This document shows positions 63,985 to 64,000 of a stretch of DNA of 64,000 bases, piece by piece. The number at the start of each line of letters is the position of its first letter. Within the stretch, counting starts at the first letter, position 1. The translations under genes were made by a program, and so were the position numbers. The notes beneath the pieces are model-generated. The model made no database searches and was not told where the DNA came from. It saw nothing but the letters and a program-made list of their open reading frames with translations. The DNA is taken from contig CANQRL010000003.1 of assembly GCA_947626275.1 (NCBI GenBank), positions 47,788 through 111,787 on the forward strand. Direction: 5' to 3'. Source of the stretch: an uncultured Bacilli bacterium (lineage in GTDB: Bacteria > Bacillota_I > Bacilli_A > RF39 > UBA660).

Positions 63985-64000
63985 CTTTTTATTATGATTG

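Overview
The window reads as a chromosomal segment of an AT-rich, endospore-forming Bacillota, most likely class Bacilli and probably gut-associated. Support: GerE-, SpoIIIAH- and GerM-type sporulation genes near the left end, a serine T-box before serS, strong GGAGG-type ribosome sites and the gene families present. No 16S rRNA is present, so the rank below phylum is inference.

Layout. 1-5 kb: C-terminally cut FtsK/SpoIIIE, enolase with a tiny membrane protein, then spoIIIAH, gerE and gerM, and tRNA-Arg(UCU). 5-24 kb: an accessory region with a long divergent SecA-like ATPase, two collagen-like (Gly-Pro-Thr) genes, three large serine recombinases, upp and uraA with an unusual leader, an OatA-like acyltransferase/SGNH protein and a glycosyltransferase placed directly after a collagen-like gene. 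24-37 kb: envelope and housekeeping genes (SIMPL protein, class B sortase, HExxH protein, serS with T-box, CDF transporter, polA, an AAA-kinase/CYTH fusion, a histidine phosphatase, a NUDIX-winged-helix regulator, DUF3419 and HerA-like proteins). 37-46 kb: a nearly complete NAD salvage cluster (nadK, a second NUDIX-winged-helix regulator, an unassigned phosphoribosyltransferase, pncC, nadD, nadE, a NUDIX hydrolase, pncB, pncA). 46-64 kb: MacB-like ABC exporter, tRNA-Arg(CCU), YerB-like protein, ddl, membrane-anchored murF, dinB, ZIP transporter, P-type ATPase, UvrD-like helicase and a DUF378 protein.

Main discovery. Two compact recombinase elements (about 3.2 and 2.2 kb) each sit inside Gly-X-Thr-coding DNA of a collagen-like gene. 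In both, the flanking gene halves rejoin exactly in frame when the element is removed, at the same place in a shared 16-base sequence. Element 2 is bounded by 14-bp inverted repeats matching at 13 of 14 positions. A third recombinase, carrying an extra domain of about 165 residues, abuts a further collagen-gene scrap. This resembles the sporulation-gene interruptions known from sigK (skin) and spsM, but in miniature and aimed at a repetitive structural gene. Whether excision is developmental is untested.

Second discovery. Two promoters of the NAD cluster each carry three copies of a 15-bp AT-rich imperfect palindrome in nearly the same arrangement, one of them covering the -10 box. A separate operator type (GTGTA-N6-TACAC) lies in front of the other NUDIX-type regulator and of the phosphatase/AAA-CYTH operon. 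This suggests two distinct NrtR-like circuits.
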